From assembly GCA_009767595.1 (NCBI GenBank), contig VSDK01027748.1, forward strand, positions 133,946 through 197,945: DNA of 64,000 nucleotides. Reading direction: 5' to 3'. A program made the translations under genes and the position numbers. Every line of letters begins with the position of its first letter. The first letter of the stretch is position 1. Shown piece after piece: positions 11,501-21,714 of the stretch. The stretch comes from Symbiodinium kawagutii (taxonomy: Eukaryota > Sar > Dinophyceae > Suessiales > Symbiodiniaceae). Under the pieces are notes generated by a model. It was not told where the DNA came from. It made no database searches and saw nothing but the letters and a program-made list of their open reading frames with translations.

Positions 11501-14500
11501 AAGATGTTCTTAACATTCTCCAATTTCCGCTTTTATAGGAGTGTGACCAACAGTCCTGAGAACTCTAGGCATCTCAGGGTCACCCCAAGCATTGCTTGTC
11601 TTGTGCAGGCCAAGTCGAAGTCCGAAGTCAAAACACCCGAGGCTTCACAGTCCGGGGTTCGAGGGGCGGCCAGAGCCACCCCTGGGCCTCATTGACCAAT
11701 GTTGGGGGTTCGTTTTCAACCTGGTTGCAGTCATTCTCGACAACAAAAGGAACCTAAGCTAGTTGCTGAGCGCATGCAGGGTTTTAAAGATCATGTTCAG
11801 GGACAAAAGGGACATTCACATCCAACGATCAACAGTCAGATTTATATTCAGATAAAGATGAGCGACGCAAATCGAAGAGACTGTGGTTCTATTGTTCACC
11901 CCTGCCTTTGCCATCACGTTGTGACATCTTCTTGCTTGTCCTTCTGTCCCCTTGGAATTCACACACAATCAGATGCAGGTTCAAAAGCAGCCCACGTCCG
12001 GTCCTTGGAGAGTCAATTAAACAACCAGCTGCAATTCACTTTGTCACTTCAAAGGATGATATTGCCACAAGGATGATCAGCAGTTGTCAAAACCACTGAT
12101 TTTATTTCATGGAAATTGAGATTCCTTGCAGAGGTACCAGGGTGAGACAGGGGTACCTTCGGAATTTGGGAATCGTGATGATACGACCCCCAAGTTTGGA
12201 AGCTCTTACTGACCAGCCTACGTGCGCCCACCCCCGCAGCCCAGGCCAGCACGTGGTACAGCGAGGCTAGATTGGCCGATGCATTTAGCCCGGATGAGCA
12301 GTTGTTGCTAAACATTACCTGGCCCCCGTGGCTTAGTACCACATCCTTGCATTTTAGTGCCAGGGGGGGTAGTATTGAAGGGAATGGATTGAAGGGCATG
12401 AATGTTGGATGATGTTGGCGGCTTGGGTTTTTGGGTGATCATTAATGACCTAACCGAGTGGTTGCTGACCTGGACGCTGGATGGCGCCGGTTTGTTTCCT
12501 CGCGGGTCAGTGAACCTTGAAGGGAACAGTGGTTAGGGTTGAGGGATAGCTCGTTTGACGGGATGACCCACATGACAGTAGCCACCCGGTTTGACCCTTT
12601 GCATTTGAATATATGCTTCATTTCATGTTGAAGCTCTGGCCATTTTTAGTGGGACGCATAGTTTGCATTTCCTTTAGCCTTGATGCGTTTAGGAGTGGAT
12701 TGCAGTGCCGCTTTGTGACATGTTCTAGGCTTTTTACTCCGACAAGTACATATATTATGTTATTGGCTCAGAAAATATTGCTGAATTGATAGGTCCATAT
12801 TTGAAACTTATTGGAGCCCCGACCCCTCTGGTTCCACTTACAGCACCAAGTCATGTGAAGACGACCTTGAAGGCGCAATTTCTATACACCGCACTTGGAG
12901 ATTCTTGGATTTCTTGGTCATCAATGGTCGTTATTCATCATTTTCCATTGTTGTTCTTTATCGGTGGCTATCAAGCATGTCATCATATCCCTAACGCTGC
13001 AGGCGATTGCAAACATGTGTATGTAAGTATGTGCTCATGAATTCAATAATATGTTGATCTAAAGATTGGGCATCCCGAAATACAGTACATGCAGCAGATG
13101 CATTCAATTTTTTGTTCAACCAAACATTATGTGTTCGAAATGATCAAATGCTCAAAATGTTCAAAATGCTTGAAAATTCTAAAGATGCGCAAAATCTTCA
13201 AATTGTTCAAATGCATTTGAGCATGCTTCAATATTTATCAAAATGTTTGAAATGGATCAACATGTTCAAAATGATCAAATGCTCAAAAGATTCAAATCCT
13301 GAGAATGTTCAAATGCTTCAAATCCTGTGGTTATGTCACTTCAGCGGCAACATCCGCGGCAGGCAGCAGGTGGCGACCGATGCACCGGTGACCCGGGTGC
13401 GCCCAATGTGCTTGGTTGTTGGCGTTGCTTCGACTTATATACCATGGCCTTTTTCTACATGTGATGGTTTCTCAAAATAGGGGCAACCCAAAGTTATGGT
13501 TGGTTTATTGCTATAAAGTGTTGATGCACTGGATTATTTTTGGGGTACCCCTATTTTGAGAAACCACCATGTGTGCTTGTGCAGTTTTATGCTCGTGAGA
13601 TAGTTTGACTATCACGTTGACATATACGGTGACTATGCAAAATTTAGCCGCAAAGCTCTTTGTGAGACAAATCGTGACTAGAGGTTGAAAGAACTAGATA
13701 CCAGGCACTATCTATGCCTTTGATGGCCAGTAGAATTTCCTGTTTGTCATTCAAGCTCTACAGGATAGATTTGTAACGACGTGAGATACACATATATGTG
13801 TATAAACAAATGCATCCTGAACTAGAACTATGTTGTTTCCAGCTATCCGGAGAACTATGCCATCCAGAACCTCCTGCTCGTGTAGCATCAAGGGATTGCA
13901 GGACCTTCAAGATCTTTCTGGTACACATTCGCATTTGCATAGATCATATCACATGACACCACATGATTTTCATATACCAAAACCACCTATGATTACTATT
14001 CTTACCCACCATGGCACTAATGTATATACTAACCCAATAATGGTAGATACGTATTCATGAACCACCCCCACTTTACCTGCTCCATAGCTGGCGATTTACC
14101 ATTTTACCATCAACTATAGGGGTTGATTGAATTTTACTGATATGGACCTGCCACTATTAAGCCAACAAAAGCATGTGCGCGCACGGTGCACCAGACCTGT
14201 CAGAGCCATAGCTCTAGGCACGGCGGTCCATGCGATCTTCCACGATGAGGGCGAAGGAAGCAATCAACGAACAGGTGGCGCAGGGTGGGATCTTGGCTCA
14301 AGTACACATGGGTGTTTCTCAAAATAGGGGACCCCTAAAAATGGTTGGTTTGCTATTAGAAATGACTATTAATGGATGATTAGGGGGCACCCCTATTCTA
14401 AGAAACACCCACATGGTTTCTAATGCTACTTCGTGGGGGCACATTACTTGGGGACAAGGTCGTCAATGTCAAATCAGAGCTCAATACACATGTACTGTAC

Positions 14501-15557
14501 ATACATATTAGTTTCGAGCCACAAAAACTTGACATGAAAGTCCAAAAACGGAGTTTCCTGGCGGATCTGTTGATTCATGTGTCACATGTGTCTTTAATTT
14601 GTGAAAACCGTGAGGTATCAATATGTATGCTTGTATGCGCGTACGTATGCACGTACAGACTTGTATATCATGTATGTATGCTGCACTTCAGATGACAACA
14701 GAAATTAGGGCTGCTCCACAACTGAAACCAGAGTCCACCAGATATGCCGATCTGTTTTGTTTTCATGTCTTGTAGGATTCCTGTATCCGCTGATGTCTTT
14801 TGTAAGCGAACCATTTTCGGAATCTCAGATGAACAAAACCCATGCCCATAGAAACTACAAGTTGAAAAGAGTCACAAATTGGCAACAAGCTGTGTCAACA
14901 TTTGCCAATCGAGGTACCTGGCGTATCTCGGAATCAACAAATGAACATGTGTGGTTTGGACGCCATTTCCAGTAGGTTTCCCCAAGCATTGGATTGCTTG
15001 TGTGTACCTGACCAGTTGGGATGTCGGGCTTATAGTGGAAAGTTTCGGGTCCCACAGCCACTCCAAGATCTGATCAAACCTGAAATGGTTCATGCTGACT
15101 CCGGATCAAAAGCACTCGCCGCGTTCTGCGTTTGAAACTTGGAAGGTACGTACAGGGTTGGTTGGAAGATGTTGGACATGTTTTTAGGAGTTGATCATTC
15201 AGAACTCAATCCCAGGCAATTGGATTATGATGATATGTTGGTCAATCAACCATGGATCAACCATGGATCAACCATAGATCAACCATGGTTGGCGAATGAA
15301 CCACGCTTGGCTGATCAACGATGCCGTGCTTGCTCCATGGTTGGCCCGCTGGTAGCGCTGGGGTGCAGCACCGATCATAGGCCGCCATGGATCGACTTCA
15401 GCCACCCTTGAGGAGCGGTGACGGAAAGGTTCCACGACGTGTTTGGGAGCTAGTCATCCTATGATGGTGGGTGGTTGGGTGGTTGGTTGGTTGGTTGGTT
15501 GGTTGGTTGGTTGGGTGGTTGGTTGGTTGGTTGGTTGGTTGGTTGGTTGGTTGGTTG

Positions 15558-15589
<32 letters not shown>

Positions 15590-18500
15590 GTTGGTTGGTT
15601 GGTTGGTTGGTTGGTTGGTTGGGTGGTTGGTTGGTTGGTTGGTAGCATAGGTGGTTGGTTGGTTGGTTGGCTGGTTGGTTGGTTATAATCATAGGAGAAC
15701 TCACCACCATAGGATAACTAACCACATCTAACCTTCAGAGTTTGTTATATGGTGGTTAGTTATGTGTTGATTGTTGGTAGTACGTCACAACATTGGTGGT
15801 TCAGTATGGTGGTTAAGTATGGTTAAGTACTGTGCTAGCTCTAGGATTTGTTATCACTATGGTGGCTAAGTAAGCAGCAGTACTATGCTTAAGCTATCCT
15901 TTGGTTGAGTAACCAGCTAAGTAAAACTTGCTATGGTCCACATATCCCTAGTAACCCTGGTGTTGTACTGGTTTTACAATGCTTTGCTTCATTTCAGCAC
16001 CCATGTACGGGTTGTTCACCATAGCAGCACGATGGTTAAGTTGTTGTAAGGTCGGCCAGTTATCCTATGATTGTTACTGTAGTCATCAGTTTTTAACGAT
16101 ATGTTGGTGGATACCTGCAGTTGATGCTAAGATTGTTGCTGGAGAAAACCACTGATAAAAGTTGTTGAACAAAGAATAGGGACAGTAAGGCAGACAATCA
16201 TAAGAGAACCAATACACACAGCATTTAGGATGAATTGGGATAACAGGTGCACAAGTCAACGATAGATTACAGAAGCCATTACTGTTGTTGCTGTTTTTTG
16301 TTCGCGAATGGTGGTTCATCATCGACGAGAACCAACACCCATCTCTCAACCAGCTTTGGACCATACTAGTGAGATTGTTTTTTACTATTTTTCTTCGCTC
16401 AGTAAGGCAGTTACACATTTTCCAAAGGGATGGCGGATCCGAGGGTCACAGCTGTGACACCTCCCCAGCTTTCGAAGAATGAAGCCGGGCTGCCACAGTT
16501 TTTGTTTTGCATTGGATAGTGATTTAAATTACCATTTCCAAAGTGTGGGATCTGCGCATTTCTGCTTGTTTTCAGGACGGCAAAGCTCGAGGAGATTCGC
16601 AAGAGGCTGGGAGCAGTTTGGAACTGGAGCTTCCATGAGGGGCATATATAGTTCTTTCTTCAGCTCATTTGCGTCAAACCTTTTAGCATGTTCTATGTTG
16701 CTGCTATGTTTGGAAGGCCGATCCTTCGATAGATTTAACTATATAGTAGGTTCTATAGTATGTAGTAGGTTCTGTGTTTCAGCTGTCAATTCTGCACTGG
16801 CAGTGGCTGGCAGGTTTGAAGAGGGTGGTGCACAAGCCTTCGGCAGCAAGGGGCCAGTGGTTCTGAAGCGACTCGCAGATTACGAGGTGCTGTTGAGCCT
16901 GGCAGAAACCAAGTGAGACAGCATGCAGTGGCATGGGAATACCTTGTGATTTCATGAAATACCATAAGGTAATTTTGAATACCATAAGGTATTCCAATGC
17001 ATTAAATATTGCAGTGCACTAAACGTGCTTCATATTGTAATATTTGCATGTGAATGTTCAACAGCATGTAGGATTACCATGTCAAATGCTGCATTTCATG
17101 CTTGAACATGCTTGTCAAAATGTTAACGTGACCATGTTGAAGGTCATTACTACGATGCGCACCATGCTCCCCAAACAAAATCTTCGCCAGGCCTACAAGG
17201 AGGTGTCGGATCTGCCATTCCGGAAGAACCCGCAGTTGCGGATCGACATGCAATCAGAGGCGTGCATTCCGAGGGCCAAGGGTTTTGTTGTGGTTGTTGT
17301 GGGTTGGTGTGGGTTGTTGTGTTTGTTACTGTTGTGGGTGTTCTAGTTGTTGTGTTTGTTGCGGTTGTTGTGCTTGTTGCTGTCATTGTTGTCATGTTTG
17401 ATCATTTTTTTGAACAGCAGGANNNNNNNNNNAAACACAGAAAGCCATTATAGCCAACCAAGATTCGCAATAGAAGACACAATCAAAGACATCACACAGA
17501 GAAAAGCTACAATATAGCCACCACTTTGTGGTAGTACCGGACACAATCAAGGACATATTTGCTTTCTCATGCATGTTTGACAAAAGTGGGGGTCAAATTA
17601 CTTCAAATAGACATTTGACCATAAAAAATGCTTTGCAATGCTATGCAGTGACTTCCTGGCGTAGCTCGTGGTGAGGTTCTCTTGGTTCCGTACAACGGCG
17701 CTATCGTACCGTTCCATTGCAAGATGATCAAGAACATGAACAGGCCACCGGTCAGTGGCAGGGTTTTGGAGCTTTTACAACCTGGTGGTGGAACATCCAT
17801 CCTGGTGCCGCAACACGTTGTTTGGTCGGGAATCACCATGGAACACTTGTCCGCTAGATATCTGTGAAGGGAATGGCAAGTGCGGCAGTCCTGCTTGGTG
17901 CTGATGGCAGGCAGGAAACGGACGGAGAGCAACACCTTCGTGTGAACTTCTTTTGCCCTGGACAGGCCCTGAAGAGTCAGGGGTACAGCCACAGCTGTTG
18001 AAACTATGCAAACACCAGGCTTCGAAGATAGAACTTGTTGCAATTGTGTGGCCGATAGTAACAAGCAATAGGGATTCATTAGTAGAAAACAATAGGAATT
18101 ATACGAATATCCTAGAGGGGTCGTTCGGTGTTGATTGCATGACCGGCACTTGTGAATTTGACAAAGCTGATCAACGAATAAAGAGACATTTTGCCATAGT
18201 GACCTGTGTCATGTTTCTTCACAAGTATATGCCTGGATGACTGTACTCGCTCAAAAGGACCAAATTTGTTAGCACAAGAAATGATGGTACTGTGCTCATA
18301 TGGTCAACCCATGTTTGGGTGAGGAGTTTGAGTCTTCTGCCAGTGCCCGGAACCGTTGGCTCAAACAGACCGCAAGTCAGAAACAGTGACTGCCAGTGGC
18401 TGATGTTGAACATACTTGACCCCCTGGAGGTCAATAGATCCAAATAAATCCAACATTGCCATATATGTCCATGACCTTTTCGAGAACTTAAACGAAAGCC

Positions 18501-21339
18501 ACGAAGCCTTAGACTAAGAAATCCAAGTGGCGCTTCTAGTTTGGTGATCTCAGGATATACTTGCAGCCATGACATCATCAGCAAAGAACCAAGCAATGAG
18601 ATCGTGTTTCCTACTACATTCATCTGAATTGATGTGTCTGAATGTTTTTGCTGAATGACCTCGGCAAGCAAGGCACAGTTGAAAGAACCTTATCCCACCA
18701 TACATCGTCGCTTAGACACATTTACCGCTCAATTCGCTGCCACCTTGTGGCGTTGCTGCAGCCATGTTCCTGTCCAAGGTGCGTTCCCTGATGTGCGGTG
18801 CATTTCAATGGCTGAAGCTCGAGAAGTGTTGGTTTATGTTTCGACCCGGGAGCATGATATGGGAAGGTTTATAAAGTATGTAATTACTTACGACACCCCA
18901 AGGTTTACGATGTCCCCTTGGGAAAATTGTTGTTTTGGGAAGGACAAAGGGGTGCCTAATGTGCAATGTACACGCCATGTTGCTTGCCATACGGTTGCGC
19001 CTTAGAGTTCCGTATTTGAAGACTCTCCCTTTTTCTTGCAGGCAGGAAATTGGTGGCCAAATTTATTTCGCTGCTTTTATGTTGTGTGGAAGCTTATCTG
19101 AAACTGCCACCACTACTGTATATCCGGAATCCAGAGCTAGATCTAACATCCATAGCGCTGAAAGCTGAATTGCTGAGGTCTCTATTTGAACTTCAGTAGA
19201 CAGGTGACTAGGTCGTGCTAAATTGCTTTCATGCAGGCATTTTCTCAACTGCCTCGCGATGTCGTTTCGTTTTGCATGACATCATTTTGATTGAAATCGC
19301 TTAATTACACGGGCAAGAACGATCGCAAAACAATATACCCTTCAATGATCGTACATTTTGACATTGCGACCAAAACTACAAGCTATGTAGCGATGAATTT
19401 GGTAGTTTTGGAAGTGGCAGTTTGGAATGTTAGATTGCGCGACAGTAAGTAATTAGCTTGATGCCATACGAGTGACCGATTGATTCTTCCTGCGCCTGTG
19501 CACCCCAGGATTTTCTGGATGAAGGAGGCTCCCCGCGTTGAATGGCGTCCAGGTTTTTCTGGGCATGACCCAGAGACTCGAAAGTTCGTACGACCAACCA
19601 CGACAAAAAAAAATGAAAAAATGATTTAGTCAATTTCAATGATAATGAAAAGCCTTTCAACGATGAATGGTCGATGATGAGTCCGAACCCCAAATGGAGA
19701 AGTAGTTCAACGATCTTGGCCATGCAATTGCATTGGGCATAGTTTACCAGCAGAGGGTGGCGTGTCTTTTTTTGGGTGCCCAAGAATACTATCCCAAGAT
19801 ACCCAAGCAATTTCCCGAAAACATCCCAAGTGACTGGATTTCTATGGTTTTGCAATGGTTTTCTGGTGAACCACCATGCTTTCTGGATGGTTTATGGGCC
19901 GCTGTTTCCCGTGGCCCAACTGGGAGCAGGTCCTACTCCACCGCACGATCCGGCGCCTCCCCCAGGCACAAGCCGAAGCAGCTAGTCATTGGTGAGTCCT
20001 GACGACCATGGTGCATCAAACAGGTGGTATGGCAATGATGGATGATGGATGATGATGGTTAGTCATGGATAATGATGCTTGATGGTGGAAAATGATGTTC
20101 AATGATGGATGATCGGTAGTCATTGACAATGATGTTTAATGATGGTATAATTGCCCATGATGATAATGATGATAAATGATGGATATGCTCAATGATGGAT
20201 GCCAAATGATAATACTTCAGTGGTTGATTACTATCATTGCCCATGGATATGGTTCAACAACGGAGGATATAGCCGTCAATCGTGGTTACTCATGGCTATA
20301 GCAGCATGTACTTGGGATTGTTGAATCTGGTTCGTCTATCTATAGAATCTATTTGCCATTTCAAATTCAAACAATATCTCATATTTAGATAAAAGGACTG
20401 ACGGCATTGTGGTTGTTTCAAACCACCCAATGGTTGATGCATGTGTTGCTGTTTTGAACCACATCTGGGATGCATTCCAACATGCTTTTTGGGGGAGATG
20501 GTTGATGCATTTATTCGGTTTCACACTATAGGAAAACCATCTCACAATGCAGTACTGGTAGGATATCCATACAAAACATAGATTCAATCGTTAGTGTGGA
20601 CAGCCATATAGTGCTGGTAGGATAGTCCTCCAAAAATTGATTAAATCATCAAAGATAGTTCGTCAACCATATTTGGGGAAATTGATTGAAAGGCGATAGA
20701 TGAGTACAGATGAGTAAAAGTGTGTGGTCGGCGTACAATGAAGCATCATCACACTTAAAAGTGGTCTTTTAGTAGCCTAGGTTCAAGCCATACCTACGGG
20801 CCGTATATATGCGCGGATTTCCGTTGCGAAAACCCGGCAGTTGCTTTGCATGTCAGGACCGCCAGATCGCACCGCATCTCACCGACCAGTGCTTTGCTCA
20901 GTGGATGCGTCCTCCACCCTTTTTGCCATGCTGTTGGGAGATAGAGATCGTGCACTTCAAGTGAGGTGAGCATTGTTTGGAGGGAACCAATATGCAGTCA
21001 TGAATTTCATATGCCATAAGATTATTGCAAAAGTTCGATATTTACCGTGTGACGGGTATCATTTCCAAAGTACCATGCTGCAGGTACAAGTAGATAAGTC
21101 CACAAAGCTGCAGCGAAGTTCTAGTGGTTCAGAATTCCTCTATCCAAATTTGTTTGAGAAACCCTGGCCAACATGGTGGATTTGATGTGAAAGCCCAAGA
21201 ATCTCTGCATATGCCCTTTCACTCAAAGCATGCTGCAGGGAACTGCCTCTGGCTCATCCAGAGGCGGGATTTGAAAGGTGTTGATGTTACTCCAGTTGCG
21301 GCAAAGTATACGACAGACGTAGTCGACTGGTTACATGTG
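4492..21339 (+). CDS. SPT16: FACT complex subunit SPT16-like protein, block 1 (multi-exon)
   Basis: SPT16 is the large subunit of FACT, which handles H2A-H2B during transcription and replication in the nucleus. Likely exons: 4492-4645, 5403 to about 5526, 5734-5807, 6245-6301, 8657-8805, 9098-9142, 10869-10961, 11609-11656, 14218-14301, 16576-16615, 16783-16886, 17143-17281, 17665-17750, 18779-18866, 19135-19195, 19930-19991, 20857-20960, 21114-21175, 21239-21339. Neighbouring phases agree for most joins. Family matches, in order: DIYREA followed by [13 protein letters not shown] (end of the aminopeptidase-like domain), AYKEVSDLP with [11 protein letters not shown] and IKNM (middle domain), WLKLEK with PGS, and [16 protein letters not shown]. 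The region between 19991 and 20857 does not join in phase and lacks about 150 expected residues. The first half of the N-terminal domain lies upstream, beyond the copia element or the window. Confidence 0.62.
4690..4930 (+). repeat. ATCATGGTTA/ATGATAAT degenerate repeat
   Basis: Short words ATCATGG, GGTTAT and ATTATCAT recur with both orientations in the intron between the exons ending at 4645 and starting at 5403. Nothing coding. Confidence 0.55.
5520..5620. mobile_element. degenerate member of the inverted-repeat element family
   Basis: The stretch CCCCCAAATCATCTAGAAAT ... CATGGTTTATTAGTGC ... AGTAATAAACCATC carries pieces of the core of the six clearer copies, but the terminal repeats are lost. 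It sits between exons of the SPT16-like gene, next to a duplicated TGGGGCTAC. Confidence 0.35.
5734..6301 (+). CDS. two further exons of the SPT16-like gene
   Basis: The exon at 5734-5807 follows a GACCAG acceptor, reads [18 protein letters not shown], and ends ATGGAG before GTAGTC. The exon at 6245-6301 reads [19 protein letters not shown] and ends before GTTAAG. The phase 2 join gives ...EPWR-GEARAE without a stop. I cannot assign these residues to a known SPT16 segment. They are placed in this gene by strand, position and phase only. Confidence 0.4.
6640..6795 (+). CDS. exon-like GC-rich segment, frame unclear
   Basis: About 150 bases with higher GC than the flanks and two open forward frames. 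One begins after CCTGAG at 6642 and would join in phase with the exon ending at 6301. The other reads [19 protein letters not shown] reverse frame is also open. No family is recognised. It may be an exon of the SPT16-like gene or chance. Confidence 0.22.
7207..7320 (+). CDS. exon-like segment, weak
   Basis: A short GC-rich interval after CGTTGCAG reads [18 protein letters not shown] and continues open to about 7320. It lies in an otherwise AT-rich intron. There is no recognisable domain and no firm donor, so it is a candidate only. Confidence 0.2.
8657..11656 (+). CDS. Ala/Lys/Pro-rich linker exons of the SPT16-like gene
   Basis: Four exons join in phase. 8657-8805 reads [29 protein letters not shown] and HFKDDDFK. 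9098-9142 reads [15 protein letters not shown]. 10869-10961 is a 31-codon Ala-Pro-Lys repeat (SPK, APK, TPEAK). 11609-11656 reads [16 protein letters not shown]. The first intron would start with GA (8806) and the second with GC (9143); the third starts with GT. In SPT16 proteins the segment between the N-terminal and middle domains is a flexible charged linker. Here it is enlarged with a composition like histone H1 tails, which suggests a DNA-binding tether. The assignment to this gene rests on order and phase. Confidence 0.45.
8866..8960 (+). repeat. TATA-rich microsatellite
   Basis: ATATATATATATACATATAT and related words in the intron following the exon that ends at 8805. Confidence 0.8.
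10331..10590 (+). other. short direct repeat and open frame in an intron
   Basis: TTGTTTAGATTAAAGCAGC followed by TTTTC occurs at 10332 and again at 10382, and the sequence after each copy is related (CTCCAAGGCCCAAAG and CTCCGAGGCCCAAAAG). A forward frame of 69 codons runs from 10381 to 10590 and includes [17 protein letters not shown]. It could be an exon but has no clear splice sites. Confidence 0.25.
13110..13325 (+). repeat. degenerate TCAAAATGTTCAAATG repeat
   Basis: Units such as ATGTTCAAAATG, ATGATCAAATGCTC and TTCAAATGCTTC recur with drift over about 210 bases just before copy 1 of the inverted-repeat element. Noncoding, intronic. Confidence 0.7.
13466..13569. mobile_element. intronic inverted-repeat element (MITE-like), copy 1
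   Basis: About 100 bases with terminal inverted repeats GGTTTCTCAAAATAGGGG and CCCCTATTTTGAGAAACC, and an internal ATGGTTGGTTTATT...TGGATTATTT core. It is near-identical in plan to the copies at 14311, 22071 and 47784. There is no coding capacity, so it depends on a transposase elsewhere if it is mobile. Confidence 0.75.
14218..17281 (+). CDS. SPT16-like block 1: linker to start of the middle domain (4 exons)
   Basis: Exon 14218-14301 (after GCTCTAG, before GTACAC) reads [20 protein letters not shown], matching the basic, Asn-Glu-rich helix that precedes the SPT16 middle domain. 16576-16615 reads [13 protein letters not shown]. 16783-16886 reads [19 protein letters not shown] and ends before GTGCTG; an alternative donor is GTGAGA at 16913. 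17143-17281 contains [20 protein letters not shown], which matches the family YK-x-V-x-x-LP segment and the following strand. The phases 0, 0-1, 1-0 and 0-1 are consistent. Confidence 0.6.
14311..14411. mobile_element. intronic inverted-repeat element, copy 2
   Basis: Starts GGTGTTTCTCAAAATAGGGG and ends CCCCTATTCTAAGAAACACC, with the same core (AATGGTTGGTTTGCT, AATGGATGATTAGGGGG). It lies ten bases after the donor of the exon ending at 14301. Confidence 0.75.
14412..16575 (+). other. long intron interval
   Basis: Holds the GGTT microsatellite, a duplicated ATGGATCAACC stretch near 15250-15290, and AT-rich sequence. No coding exon recognised. Confidence 0.45.
15470..15685 (+). repeat. GGTT microsatellite with GGGT variants
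   Basis: About 215 bases of TGGT/GGTT units broken at intervals by an extra G (GGTTGGGTGG). The + strand is G-rich and could fold into two-layer G-quadruplexes. Open frames here in both strands (Val-Gly-Trp-Leu, Asn-Gln-Pro-Thr) are by-products of the repeat. Confidence 0.9.
17423..17432. other. assembly gap (10 N)
   Basis: Ten N bases in the intron between the exons ending at 17281 and starting at 17665. Both flanking exons belong to the same SPT16 segment and join in phase, so the gap is probably small or correctly scaffolded, but its true length is unknown. Confidence 0.95.
17665..19991 (+). CDS. SPT16-like block 1: middle domain (4 exons)
   Basis: 17665-17750 reads [20 protein letters not shown] and IKNM, the most diagnostic SPT16 segment (VP-x-N/Y-G-x-x-VPFH-x-x-x-IKN). 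Its GT-AG join to 17281 gives PRA-KARGEV in frame. 18779-18866 reads [19 protein letters not shown], where the family has YLR-x-x-F-x-PGS. 19135-19195 reads [20 protein letters not shown], corresponding to the K-E-x-T-x-R-S strand and the helix after it. 19930-19991 reads [20 protein letters not shown]. Phases run 1-0, 0-1, 1-2, 2-1. The next recognised exon needs phase 0, so at least one exon is missing or unrecognised. Confidence 0.6.
20015..20260 (+). repeat. ATGATGGATGATGG-type degenerate repeat
   Basis: Repeated ATGATGG, GGATGATG and AATGATG words in the intron between exons at 19991 and 20857. Part of a repeat class that recurs in many introns of the window. Confidence 0.65.
20857..21339 (+). 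CDS. SPT16-like block 1: end of the middle domain (3 exons)
   Basis: 20857-20960 ends in [16 protein letters not shown], which lines up residue for residue with the family PPF-x5-E-V/I-E-x-x-HF strand pair. 21114-21175 and 21239-21339 follow in phase (2-1, 1-0). The last reads [16 protein letters not shown] and DVVDWLH, where the family has an FDMV strand, KD, and a D-x-x-x-EWL helix. No acidic C-terminal tail or NLNW box is visible after it. The exon may end at GTTAGT (21340) and join in phase to 21715, or run to TAG at 21406. Confidence 0.55.
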
Positions 21340-21650
21340 GTTAGTGCAACTCGAGTGGCTTTGGTTCGAATGTTTAGATTGCAAGTCAACATGGTGTTGT
21401 CCAGATAGATTTACCAACAACGAGTAAGGACTATTTACCAGAGTTTGATTTCACATTGCTGTAGTTCGAGCTGTAAATATCAAGACAAATCTTTGAACTT
21501 CCTTCAAGCTGCTGCTTAGCTGTCGATTTTTGATAGCCCGGTTGTTGTGTTCAACTGATCCTCAATTGTCGATATCAATGTGATACTTGCAAGATCTTAC
21601 AAGTATAGGTATAAAGCTTTTGCAAGACACCAAGATCCTGCAGGTATTAT

Positions 21651-21714
21651 GGGAGAAGAGGAAGCAGAGGAGCGACAGAAGATTCCAACCCCGAGCGAGA
21701 GAGTTTGATTGCAG
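21651..21714 (+). other. possible upstream start for the next gene
   Basis: After a CCTGCAG acceptor-like site the sequence reads ATGGGAGAAGAGG from 21654, giving MGEEEAEERQKIPTPSER before a stop. It is too close to the acceptor at 21714 to be spliced with a normal intron. It may be a separate first exon, part of a 5' leader, or chance. Confidence 0.2.

Larger units (their letters stand above)
11657..14217 (+). other. long intron interval
   Basis: Apart from the TCAAAATG repeat and copy 1 of the inverted-repeat element I see no firm exon. A small segment after GTTTCCAG at about 13842 reads [12 protein letters not shown] and could be a minor exon. Confidence 0.4.

Noticed and set aside
14290-14301. 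Match to the end of the dinoflagellate spliced leader (TTGGCTCAAG)
   Set aside because: Only ten bases match and they code for the end of an exon (LAQ) directly before a donor; a relict leader would need the upstream part too.
15443-15725. Trp-Leu-Val-Gly and Asn-Gln-Pro-Thr repeat proteins on both strands
   Set aside because: By-products of the GGTT microsatellite.
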